DNA from: Hymenopellis radicata | Lineage: Eukaryota > Basidiomycota > Agaricomycetes > Agaricales > Physalacriaceae | Assembly (NCBI GenBank): GCA_015501595.1 | Contig: JADNRX010001006.1 | Span: forward strand, 1-16,304 | Direction of reading: 5' to 3' | DNA: 16,304 bases | In this document: positions 7,884-16,304 of the stretch, in pieces | Layout: each line of letters starts with the position of its first letter | Numbering within the stretch: the stretch's first letter is position 1 | Notes under the pieces: model-generated | Seen by the model: only the letters and a program-made list of their open reading frames with translations | Databases searched by the model: none | Told to the model about the DNA's origin: nothing | Made by a program: the position numbers and the translations under genes

Positions 7884-10193
7884 TCAGATCTCTCTTCTTC
7901 GACGAGCTGGAGTCGTCGCAGTTCCACCACAACCAGTCGGTACCGCGGCATCGTTAGCGTCCCAAGCATTAGGATAAGCACATCCCGGAATGGTCGTTGG
8001 CGCAAGCCCAGTATCCTGCGCGTCAAACCACCCACTGACTGGTGTACCACCGCCAGTCGCTGAAGGGCCCGGTAATGTAGTAACCGTCCCAGTAGATGTA
8101 TATTGCGGAAGCCCAGCGGCAGGGACATCGGCACCGTTAAGCTGTGCGGGAGGGTAAGGCGTACCAGCAGCTGCGGCGGTGATAGTACCAGCGCCAGGAC
8201 CTCCAGTCATCCAAGGCTGGTAATTGCCGTCAAACTCGGCTTGGGCACCGCACTTGCCCGCGGCCTGGCGAGGGTCTTTGAGAATCCATCCACCCTCCAA
8301 TCCGAGCTGGTAAGACCAAAGAGGAGCCTGCACGATACCAGCGGTGGAATTGCCGATCTTCCATGTCCAGAAGAAGTAGTCTTTGTACGCGTCCATCTGC
8401 GCCTGCATGTAAGCCCCGACACCGGCCTTGGTCGAAGCGTCCCAGCCAGACGAGTCCTCCCATGCCCCGCAGTCTCCTCCGTACGTATGGGTACCGTTGA
8501 CCCCATTGAGAAAGAGCCCACAGTCGTTGTATCCATTGCTCCATTCGCCAGCGTAGTTGAACCCGAAAGTCCCAGACACCCGGACGTAATCCGGACCCCA
8601 TCCGCAACCCATCCCGACCCAGACGCCTCCAGCATCAGCGCCAGTTCCCGTAGCAATGGGATCCGCGAAGGTAGATCCGGAGAAAGCAGTGTACGGATGC
8701 CTGTCGAGGACAATGCGATCGCTGCCGGCGAGGAATCCGTCCCAATCCACCGAGGGGTCGAAACCATCGTGAAGCGAGATGTAGAATCCCTTGCCTGCTC
8801 CAACCCCAGTAATGCCCCGAATCATGTCGTGAGCCTCGCGGTAGAATGCGGTGAGGGCAGTGCGGCCAATGGAGCCCATGACAGCCTCGTTCACGATGCC
8901 AAACATCTGAACGACGTCCTGATATTCGGGTTGAGAGACGAATTCGGTGATGATACGGATGTAGTTGAGCGCACGTTGGGCGTTGGCAATGCCCATAACA
9001 CCGTGCAGGAAGTTGACGTCGCCGCGCTTGCCGGAATGGTTATAGCCTTTTTAAACAATCAGCATGGAACATGGGTCTACCACGTTTCTAGATAGACGAA
9101 CCGTTCTGAGATCCTGGGATGGTGTGAAGGTCGAGGTTGACGCGAAGGCCATACTTCCTTGCCCACGCAAACGACTGGAGTATATATCTAAAAGAAGCGA
9201 TCAGTTCACGATTGACGGAGTGAATGAAGCAGAACGCACTTCCAGCAGACTTTGTCCAAGAATGGCTCTCCCTCCCATTTATCGATGGCCCAGAAAGGTA
9301 TAGGAATGCGAACCCAGTTAAGTCCAGCTCCGGCAATTTCGGCAAAGTCCTTCTCGGTCTACAGGAAAGTTAGCTCGGCGATATGTTGAATCAGAGACAA
9401 GAAATACGTACGATGAACGTCTTATAATGTTCCTCAAGTTGATCAAGACCGCCGCCCGCAGTATCCGCCGCCATGGCCTCACTAAGAGTCCATTCGTCGA
9501 TCGCCGTAGGATACTTTTGGTACAGAGCGGGGCTGATGAACGGCTCGAGTACGAACCAGCCGCCCAGGTTGACGCTGAAACATGGATGAGTAAGACCGAG
9601 ATTGAACACCAGAAACAGAGCGAAGCGTACCCGAAAATGCGGTCCTTGCCATATGTCCAAGTTTCATTGAGCGCTGGCGTCCAACTGTTCGGTTTAGCAC
9701 CATTGGCGAAGGGATCCGAGGGATCAGAAACCCAGAAGCCTCCGAATTGATTGCTGTAGGTAAATGTAGATCCATCCTCCAAGGTCACCAGCGATCCGTC
9801 TCCGCCAGTGATAGCGCCCGTCGCGGAAGGAACTGTCCCATCTCCAGTGTTCCCATTGTCGCCATGGGTACCGTTTCCTGCGTTTGAGTCCGAAGAAGTC
9901 GAATGGTTGTTGTTCTTCTTGATCACCGTGAAGTATACTGGGAGGATGACTGCGAGAACAACGATGATGAGGGCCGCGAGGCCCACGAGCAGCCAGAACC
10001 AAAGACCGCGTTTCTTCTTCGCTGGAGCGGCGGGCTGCCCAGCGTACTCGTCGTGCTCTTCTTTGGGAAGGGCTGTGGTGGAATTCGACGGTGACGTTGT
10101 CTGAGAGTTGTCGGTAGCATCCTGGAAATAAGAAGCTCGAGGTGGATCGAGGTCGGCATCCGCAGACTGCGACACGGTCGTGTAATGGGGCAT
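7884..10193 (-). CDS. GH5 (subfamily 9-like) exo-beta-1,3-glucanase, type II membrane protein
   Basis: Five exons on the minus strand: 10193-9631, 9574-9412, 9358-9240, 9187-9102, 9046-7884. The introns are 52-56 bp and all phases agree, giving 697 aa. Order: a cytosolic tail (1-61) ending in KKKR, one membrane segment (about 64-90), a Ser/Asn/Gly-rich linker (95-130), then the GH5 barrel. Conserved signatures include GVNLGGWFVLEP (188-199), GLNWVRIPIPFW, GIVNEA with acid/base Glu364, HPY (427-429), AGEWSNGYNDCG with nucleophile Glu478 and WTWKIG. The topology and motifs match fungal membrane-anchored exo-1,3-glucanases (Aspergillus ExgD type), which trim beta-1,3-glucan during wall remodelling. 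The C-terminal Gly/Thr/Pro-rich tail ends in ARRRREI. The motif reads NEA rather than NEP. The gene looks complete and shows no damage. Confidence 0.92.
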
Positions 10194-10854
10194 GGCGGCA
10201 GACAGTTGGAGGGGAGAGAGAAGGAGAGGAAACCAGACTATATGAGTCGTTGTTCAGAGCGCCCGTATAAGTGCGGTGCCAAATAGACATCTCAGATGTG
10301 TCTTGAAGATCTGCAAGCGGTGTTCGCATCGCCTGCACCGAGTTTGTGCGAGAACAAAATCAGCGTACACGCCCGAGACATGGTCGTGTTTAGTGCATGC
10401 CAAGGAAGGCTTATAGGAGTGATCGAGCCTGGAAATGCAGAAAACTTTCTTTCAAGCTGGTATGCTTTCCAGCACAGGAAGACCTTGATCTCACCTATTC
10501 ACCGGGAAATGCATCCAGTTGCTGTAAAAAATGGACAGGAAAAGGCTGCAAATCATTATTGAATAACAAAATGGAAGACCTTGACAAGTGTTTTCTTGCC
10601 TTGTGAAGTTGCACGAATGTCTCAGCACAGCGCTCGAGCCAAGTTGGAAAAAATAAATCGGTCAACATGAGAGAGACATGCCTGCGGACGAAAACAGAAT
10701 GGAGGAGAAACGGACTTCGATTACGGAGCGCCATGAGTGTGGAAGACAAGTTGCAAAACAAATGGTGACGTAATTAATATAGCAGGTCGTTACAAACTTA
10801 ATACAGCAATAGCAAGGTACAGCTACAGTAGACCGAATACACGTTGTCGAATGT
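10194..10854. other. intergenic region with the GH5 promoter
   Basis: On the minus strand a TATA-like element (10238-10245) and a pyrimidine-rich tract (about 10205-10232) precede the GH5 start, a layout common at fungal transcription starts. The rest (10260-10854) has only weak ORFs and should contain the 3' UTR of the MYND gene. Confidence 0.5.
10238..10245 (-). promoter_or_regulatory. TATA-like box of the GH5 gene
   Basis: TCATATAG on the minus strand lies about 45 bp upstream of the ATG at 10193, followed by a CT-rich tract leading to the start codon. Confidence 0.45.
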
Positions 10855-12708
10855 TCAGTAGTGATAACACGACTCGGCGGTCTCAAAAAGGTGCGAAAGA
10901 GACAAACAGTTATGAGGTTGTAGATCCCTATCCGTAACGGTGATCCCCACGACAAACTTCCCCGGCGACGCCTTCACCATCTCTATCACCCGCTCAGGCG
11001 GGTAATATCTCATATCCCGCCCTCTAACAAACTCATCGACACTCATCACCTTGAGCGTGGGATGCGGCAAGACCGTAAAGTCAACATGAACGAGGACTAG
11101 GTACTCCGGCAACGAAGGGTGAAGGCTGCGATAGGCGGTCATCATGGCCCTCAGTTTGTTGGGGTTATTGTATATCTCCTGTTGAGCCAGGCAGATAAAC
11201 CATTCGTCTTCCATGGGTGACATAAGCCTTGGATTCCCAGCCGCCCATTGACGCTGCAGCTCCAAGCATTGTTTCCGGTGTCCTCCTCGCCAGCCGGCTT
11301 TGGCACATTCGTGGAGCAAAAATACGCGTACTGGCACCCTGAACACCGCATATCTTTGCGCTGCGCAGGAGCTTTTGAGCACTGCATAAATGGTTAACAA
11401 GGTAAATAGAATGTACAGAGAGTTAAGACGACGTACACCGGGATTTGCACAAGCCTGGCTCTTCGCGATCCTATAAACTGGCCGGAACGCCGAGTATCTC
11501 TCCGTCGTTTCCTGTAATCGAAGCCACGCATCGAGTAAGGGACCACGAAGCGTTTGGACCTCTTCCATGGACGACACCTTCCTGACCGACCTCATCGCTC
11601 GCCGTAACACATTCCGGTACACGCTCATCAACGTGACGATATCCAGAATTGCAACCAGCACCGACTCTACGGTCCCAGCGGTGGTCGCGAAGGTCGACTG
11701 CTGGCCAATGTAAACCTGCGCCTTAATGACGATCTCGATAAGATGCCGATCCAGCGCCTCGCACACCCATGTGAACCCCCAGCGCAGATTTTTCTTCAGA
11801 TAAAGAGCACAGAGATCGGCCGCCCGTGTCTGCTCGGGCCTCGGTTGGTGCTCGTACTGTTGCTTGACAAGTCGCCCCATCACGTACGTCACCCATGAGA
11901 CAGACTTCCGCGCCCAAAATGCGAGCTTCAGCTCCGGTTCGTTCCCGGAGCAAAGTAGCATGACCTCCAGTCGCGCGATGAGGTTCCCTATGCGCGGCAC
12001 ATCAGGCTCCTCTGAGAGCTCAATCATGCGCTGCACGGTATTTGGGGCCAAACCTGGCGGAGGGTTTTGGTGAAGCGCTTGGTATACCTCAGAAGACCAA
12101 GCCGAGCTGAGGGAGTCGGCATGGTACATGACGAGGCGTATGGTGTGGGATGTAGAGCATAAGATTTCGGAATCGCATGTCACGGAGGCGGCAAGGAGGT
12201 AGATCCTCGCTATAGACCCCACGAAGTCGGGGATATTGGACATTTCAACGACGAGGGCGGGAACCGAAGCGAAATGACGCGTAAGGGTCGTCGCCTTGAG
12301 GAGCTCCTCGTTTTCATCGATAGGAATCGTAAGATCGAGAGGGTAGTGATGAAAGAAATACATGAGCCACGGGCTGTTGCTGTCAAAGTTCTTCTTCAGG
12401 GCTGAGGGAGAAAGCGGTGTGAGTTGGTTCACGAAGGCATAGCAGAGCGCATGGAACTGTGCCAGCGCCGTGCTTATAAGCACTGGATCTGGATCATTAG
12501 GGACGCCGTTCTGAAGCTTCTGCATGTAAGGGAGGAGACGAGCTAGTCTCGGATGACTGTCCATGGATATTTTGGCAAGTTCCTCAATCGCGGGCATGTG
12601 TCCCTCCCTCGCAGCCCTCTTGAGCGCAGTCAAATCCTTTGTGTTGTTAGTGCAACGGTTGGACAGCGAATGCAGAAACTTTACCCGACTACGAACAGTA
12701 TTCGGCAT
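10855..12708 (-). CDS. MYND-type zinc-finger protein, finger split by a one-base frameshift
   Basis: Two exons on the minus strand: 12708-11437 (424 codons) and 11381-10855, with a 55-bp intron (GTACGT...TGCAG). With one missing base allowed, the product is about 599 aa. The first 415 residues are helical and match no domain I know. The MYND finger has all eight ligands once the frame is corrected: Cys420, 425, 437, 440, 446, 450, His459 and Cys463. The end of the finger, ECAKAGWRGGHRKQC, lies in a different frame from CSGCQYAYFCS; the shift is at about 11310-11315. About 135 residues follow. MYND fingers usually bind proline-rich partners, and such fungal proteins are numerous and poorly characterised. 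The frame is open to 12798, but the TATA box at 12769-12776 lies inside that extension, so I start at MPNTVRS. The missing base may be a sequence error (a CCC run read as CC). Confidence 0.82.
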   Translation of the reverse strand: MPNTVRSRVKFLHSLSNRCTNNTKDLTALKRAAREGHMPAIEELAKISMDSHPRLARLLPYMQKLQNGVPNDPDPVLISTALAQFHALCYAFVNQLTPLSPSALKKNFDSNSPWLMYFFHHYPLDLTIPIDENEELLKATTLTRHFASVPALVVEMSNIPDFVGSIARIYLLAASVTCDSEILCSTSHTIRLVMYHADSLSSAWSSEVYQALHQNPPPGLAPNTVQRMIELSEEPDVPRIGNLIARLEVMLLCSGNEPELKLAFWARKSVSWVTYVMGRLVKQQYEHQPRPEQTRAADLCALYLKKNLRWGFTWVCEALDRHLIEIVIKAQVYIGQQSTFATTAGTVESVLVAILDIVTLMSVYRNVLRRAMRSVRKVSSMEEVQTLRGPLLDAWLRLQETTERYSAFRPVYRIAKSQACANPGVRRLNSLYILFTLLTIYAVLKSSCAAQRYAVFRVPVRVFLLHECAKAGWRGGHRKQCLELQRQWAAGNPRLMSPMEDEWFICLAQQEIYNNPNKLRAMMTAYRSLHPSLPEYLVLVHVDFTVLPHPTLKVMSVDEFVRGRDMRYYPPERVIEMVKASPGKFVVGITVTDRDLQPHNCLSLSHLFETAESCYHY

Positions 12709-12768
12709 TGAGTGATGTAAGATAGCGACGGGAGGCAAAGGAGGGAGGGACGAAGGATTGACGAAGGT

Positions 12769-12776
12769 AATATATA
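12769..12776 (-). promoter_or_regulatory. TATA box of the MYND gene
   Basis: TATATATT on the minus strand lies 61 bp upstream of the ATG at 12708 and is followed by CT-rich sequence. It argues against the longer ORF starting at 12798. Confidence 0.5.
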
Positions 12777-12892
12777 CAAGATGGTGGTCAAAGCGCAAGT
12801 TACAAAGGCTGGCCGCTTTGATCAGGGTCGATCGATTGCCGCTTTCGGACTGTTCCGTTCAAAAACGCGACTTTGGGATGACAGACTGCAAG

Positions 12893-12920
12893 TCAGGCGC
12901 CTCAGGCCTCAGGCCTCAGG
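12893..12920. repeat. short tandem repeat of CTCAGGC
   Basis: Three adjacent copies of the 7-mer CTCAGGC or a close variant occur at 12901-12920, preceded by a partial copy (TCAGGCG). It is a small microsatellite-like tract in the gap between the MYND gene and the tRNA. Confidence 0.6.
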
Positions 12921-12973
12921 AATGGCTCCTGCCAGTGCCAGGGAAAACGATTTCTCATTCGATGTGACCAAAC

Positions 12974-12986
12974 AAAAAACAAAAAA
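12974..12986 (-). terminator. RNA polymerase III terminator of the tRNA
   Basis: Read on the minus strand, two T6 runs (12986-12981 and 12979-12974) begin about 20 nt after the tRNA 3' end, as expected for Pol III termination. Confidence 0.7.
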
Positions 12987-13006
12987 GGGATACTTTACTC
13001 AGGCTA

Positions 13007-13080
13007 TGAGACGACCCAGTCTCGAACTGAGGACCTTCTGTGTGTAAGACAGATGCGATAACCAACTACGCCATCGTCCC
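13007..13080 (-). tRNA. tRNA-Val (anticodon UAC)
   Basis: The 74-nt minus-strand sequence folds into a full cloverleaf. The acceptor stem GGGACGA pairs with TCGTCTC (one G-T pair), with discriminator A. The D arm has GCG/CGC, and the anticodon stem TCTGT pairs with ACAGA around the loop CTTACAC. The anticodon TAC (genomic 13044-13046) reads GTA, valine. The T arm CTCAG/CTGGG has loop TTCGAGA. There is no intron and CCA is not encoded, as usual for a nuclear eukaryotic tRNA. It should be an independent Pol III gene. Confidence 0.93.
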
Positions 13081-14736
13081 ATGCAGTAGTATACATGTCA
13101 CTTGCCACCACAGAAATGAATTTACACAGAACGTACAGCACAAGACGCGTTATCGAGCCAAGAACAGTGTATCTCTCTTCAAGTAAGTTATTACACACAG
13201 ATCCGAGTCGGTCTCGTCGCATGAGGAAACATGAGTTGGAGGTAATAAAAATAACCAACAGACAAACCTTTACTTTAAAGTTTACACCGTCTGCAGGTCT
13301 TACAAACATTCTGGATCAGCGGGCAGTCAGGTGTGAGGTACGACGCCATGGGGGCAGCAGATTCCTGATTTATTCCAGCACTGGCAGTACTTAGATTCTA
13401 TGCAGCCCGGGAGCGAGTTTGACAGAAAAAGTGCATAACAGACTTGGGCGCCAACAGATTATATCGGCGAGAGCCGCGCCGATGTCAAGAGGGTCTGAAC
13501 TGCGAGCCCTGACTCGTGCAGGTTATATCGTCGCTGGTATCCGAAAAGTAGTGGACTTGAAGCTGCCCAAATGGTGGTATTCCGAACGGAGTCGACCGGA
13601 AAACTTACGAACTTGAGTGGTACATCGTGCATGGTGATCTCGCCCGTAGAGTGGGGTGACCCACGGTGACCGTAAAGGATATCAGCGAGTCTGATCATGA
13701 TCGGATTCGTTGAGAGGAAAGACGCGTGTTCCCCTTTAGGCTTGAGTCACGTGTGACGATAGCACTTTAAAGACCACATTTCGACAACTGTATAGCAGCA
13801 AACTGGAGGTCGCGGCGTGGAGATCATCGTTTCCCGCGAAGTTTAGCGCGAGCGCACCCCATTTCGGAGGTGTGCCGATTCTAATGTTTCAGAGACGTTG
13901 TTGGGGCCAAGTTTGCGATACAAGTAAATGGATCTACCCTATGAATGCATTTACTTATTCAGTCGTGTGAAGGCTCGGTGGATCAATGTGTATAGGACAA
14001 GTATTTAGAACCGTTGTCTCTTTACATCTCCAGATTCTCGTTCAGAATTCGAAGCCAAGGGGGGAACGTATCCTTGATGCCCTGATCCGTGATGTGAGAG
14101 CTTTCTTCACGTCCCCAGTACGACCCCACCGGATGACGAACCTTTCTCATCGAGCTGGCTTCCTCACTGATCCTCAGGACCACTGGCGCCGTCATACGAG
14201 TAAGCCTTGCGACAATCGGCTATTCGTTTTCTGATTGTCCTAAGCCTTCCTTGAACTAGCCCGGCGTTATCTTGTTCATTTCCGGGAGTACGTATACACG
14301 CCTCATTGCTATTGACGTTTCTGTACTAATTCGGAGCATCGTTTTCTAAAATGGACTGCACCAACGCGAGTACTTCGGGTTCGGTCCGAAGGGCTTAGGG
14401 TACTGTATGGAGTATCAGAATGGCCTTTCCGAGTAGTTCGGGTGTATACACACGCGCCTCACTCGACGTCCATGACGTGCTCGCAAGTGTGGGGCAGGGC
14501 CGACCAGGACCGATGCAACGACCGCCAAAAGCGCTGATTTACGCCCGAGTTTGTCGGATCTCGTCGGAAAGGCAGCAGTACGGACCAAAAGCAGGCGCGT
14601 CAAGCAGGACGGATGCATCGATCACCTCCTAGGCCCGCTTACCGGTACTTGTAAGACCTGATACGTGATGAGTGATCGGGTCTAATTAGTACCGTTAGAC
14701 CGTTTGTACACTTCACGCAATATAATCGGAAATTCG
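13081..14736. other. gene-poor region
   Basis: Apart from the small spliced gene candidate at 13485-13698, I see no supported gene in this stretch. ORFs are short and without recognisable domains on either strand. No rRNA, other tRNA or long tandem repeat was found. Confidence 0.4.
13485..13698 (-). CDS. speculative small two-exon gene
   Basis: An ATG at 13698 opens a 30-codon exon (MIRLADILYGHRGSPH...) that ends exactly at a consensus donor GTAAGT (13608). An acceptor CAG at 13565-13563 gives a 46-bp intron, like others in the window, and the frame continues 25 codons (LQVHYFSDTSDD...) to TGA at 13487-13485, for 55 aa. Upstream on the minus strand there is a TTTAAAG element near 13765 and a CT-rich leader. 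I recognise no family. It may be only the first part of a longer gene or a chance arrangement. Confidence 0.22.
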
Positions 14737-14811
14737 AGGCAAACTTGAGAGTGCAGTAAGTCGGTACCAGGCAGTGGTAAGGCGGGAGATGCCTCGGGCT
14801 ACTGGATGATC
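14737..14811 (+). repeat. left arm of a long inverted repeat
   Basis: This 75-bp stretch matches the reverse complement of 16304-16229 with two substitutions (at 14767, and T/C at about 14806) and one single-base length difference in a G run. The arms are about 1.4 kb apart. Similarity fades inward after GATC at 14808-14811. Confidence 0.85.
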
Positions 14812-16228
14812 GCTGTACATATGTGGGATGTTCGGGCGTCGTCCCGCCTCCAGCTCCCGCCGGATAGGTTAAGGACACCCTCCTCGCTGAACTTGGGGTT
14901 GGTCGTCGGTGTCAACAGCATGGAGAATATGGCACGTTAGGCTTCATGGTCCTGTGACCGTGTCGGGTTCGTCTGATGACTCCCAGACATCGTCCCGGCG
15001 TCCCGCCTATCTTTTCGCCGCCCGCTCAGCGCTCACTGTTGGCGGCACACCCTTGCATGAGAAATGGGTTCTCAAATACATGTTAATCTTGCCAAGGCTA
15101 TGAGCTATGCTTGTTGTAGTCGCAAGGCTATGTCCACTCTCCTGACCGCCGCCTCCGGCATTTGCCGCTACAGATTCTTGAGCAACGAACACGGCTCTGG
15201 AGCATGTTCTTCATCGTCTGACAGTCACAAACATCAATAGATGGATGAAATATAACACCAAGATCTGAAATATTTTGAGACTAGGGAACTGCAGGCAAGA
15301 CAAGGTGTCTGGATGACTCAAATGACGAGATGAGCCTTGAAAGCCCGACCTTCACGTAGATGACTTGGATTCTGAAGAAAGGTCAGAGTTCCTTGTTTAA
15401 TATGACAAAGAGTCATCTAAGTTGATATTACCATTGCCATTTGGGTAAGAAGATACCGGCACCTTCTTCACTCAGTGATTCAAATGTTGGGAAACGCACT
15501 GAAAGCAGTTTGGGCTTCCAGAGACTCGTATACATTGTATCCTTATATTGTAGATATTTGTCCTTACTGCAAGATTGAAACACTTCCAGAGATCAACCTG
15601 CACTACTTCATAGTGCTCTAACTTGCTGGTGGTACGCTGAACGTCGTCTTGAACGGTGAGCGGAGGTGCGGTCCGATCATCCGTAGTTCGGAAACTGGCT
15701 ACAGATCTGATCAGTTCGAGCAAAATTGACAGGTATACCCTCTTGATCTACAACCCTCACGGTGGTTACTCCTCAAGCGCTCAACGACCATGACTCCCAT
15801 GCAAATGCCTGAGGCTGAACTGGTCAGATGAACTCTCTGTAGCGACGCCGGCAAGAATACCGGTGACAGTGAGGGCATTGATAAGGGAGCCGCACTTTAG
15901 CATAGAGAAGGACTTCTGCGCGGCGGCGGCGACAGACTGCGCCTTCATGATCCTCCCGACATGTCCACCTCAGTGGGAGAACTGCAGATCATACCCGGCA
16001 ACGATTGGCCAGCCCGCTGCATACTTACTGTACCGTCGACTCGAACCGCACCTCCTTCTTTCCATTCTAGATAAATCTCAATAGTCAGCATATGTACTAT
16101 CTGGAATGATATTCTATGATTTTTATTCTATTTTATTGAATTTATTGAGGGCAGTATCGAATGGACAGAGTTGAGGGCGGGGGCGGGAGGCGGCATGTGT
16201 CCCAACTCATGATTGATGGCGGCACGAG
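14812..16228. other. interior between the inverted repeat arms, no confident gene
   Basis: The interior holds only short ORFs. Two minus-strand stretches look faintly protein-like. One is 15948-15781 (56 codons including stop), starting MKAQSVAAAAQKSFSM. The other is about 15720-15610, reading LELIRSVASFRTTDDR. They could be remnants of one decayed gene, but I recognise no domain. The segment 16110-16150 is AT-rich. No transposase or reverse-transcriptase motif is seen. Confidence 0.3.
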
Positions 16229-16304
16229 GATCGTCCAGTAGCCCCGAGGCATCTCCCGCCTTACCACTGCCTGCTACCGACTTACTGCACTCTCAAGTTT
16301 GCCT
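16229..16304 (-). repeat. right arm of the long inverted repeat, cut by the window edge
   Basis: This is the reverse complement of 14737-14811 at about 96% identity. The match is still perfect at the last base of the window, so the repeat probably continues beyond it. On the left side the arm could likewise extend to positions before 14737. Confidence 0.85.

Noticed and set aside
8103..9095. Plus-strand 330-codon open frame
   Set aside because: It lies opposite the GH5 catalytic exon and has no domain. It is an antisense shadow of a well-conserved gene.
12709..12798. Thirty-codon N-terminal extension of the MYND protein
   Set aside because: It contains the TATA box and pyrimidine-rich leader. 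The ATG at 12708 fits better.
14528..14590. Serine-recombinase-like ALIYARVCR...SSERQ
   Set aside because: It resembles the resolvase N-terminus, but the catalytic Ser position is Cys, the frame ends within about 20 codons, and no other recombinase motif follows. Probably chance.
1..16304. CRISPR arrays, rRNA, bacterial operons or phage genes
   Set aside because: None seen. The introns, TATA boxes and gene families are fungal nuclear.

Overview
The window looks like nuclear DNA of a filamentous fungus, most likely an Agaricomycete (mushroom-forming basidiomycete). The support is many very short introns (46-56 bp, GT..AG, donors such as GTAAGT, GTGAGT, GTACGT), TATA-like boxes 40-90 bp upstream of start codons, about 50% GC, and the gene content: a short heme-thiolate peroxidase, short-chain dehydrogenases, a fungal BAHD-type acyltransferase, a type II membrane GH5 exo-glucanase and a MYND-finger protein. 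This is inferred from gene families, since no species marker is present.

Left half (about 430-6230) holds four enzyme genes of the kind that modify small molecules. A heme-thiolate peroxidase/peroxygenase (+) is convergent with short-chain dehydrogenase/reductase SDR1 (-). SDR1 is divergent from a second one, SDR2 (+), across a shared 761-bp promoter region. SDR2 is convergent, with only 37 bp between, with a BAHD-like acyltransferase (-). Oxygenation, ketone/alcohol redox and acylation form a plausible tailoring set, but no backbone synthase is visible. The set is damaged. SDR1 has a single-base frameshift. SDR2 has two frameshifts and a deletion. The acyltransferase carries a 224-bp CACTA-type miniature transposon (24-bp terminal inverted repeats, TCC target duplication) in its central exon and appears to have lost one splice acceptor. 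The peroxidase looks intact.

The middle (6230-7880) contains degenerate coding-like sequence on the minus strand that I cannot identify. From 7884 to 12708 there are two larger minus-strand genes: a 697-aa GH5 exo-beta-1,3-glucanase-like membrane protein with five exons, apparently intact, and a MYND zinc-finger protein whose finger is split by one missing base.

The right part (13007-16304) is gene-poor. It has a clear tRNA-Val(UAC), one speculative two-exon small gene, and a 75-bp inverted repeat (14737-14811 against 16229-16304) that runs off the window edge and probably bounds a repetitive element.

All four single-base frameshifts can be explained by a one-base length change in or beside a short homopolymer, so some may be sequence errors rather than mutations. 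The transposon insertion, the SDR2 deletion and the lost splice acceptor cannot be explained that way.
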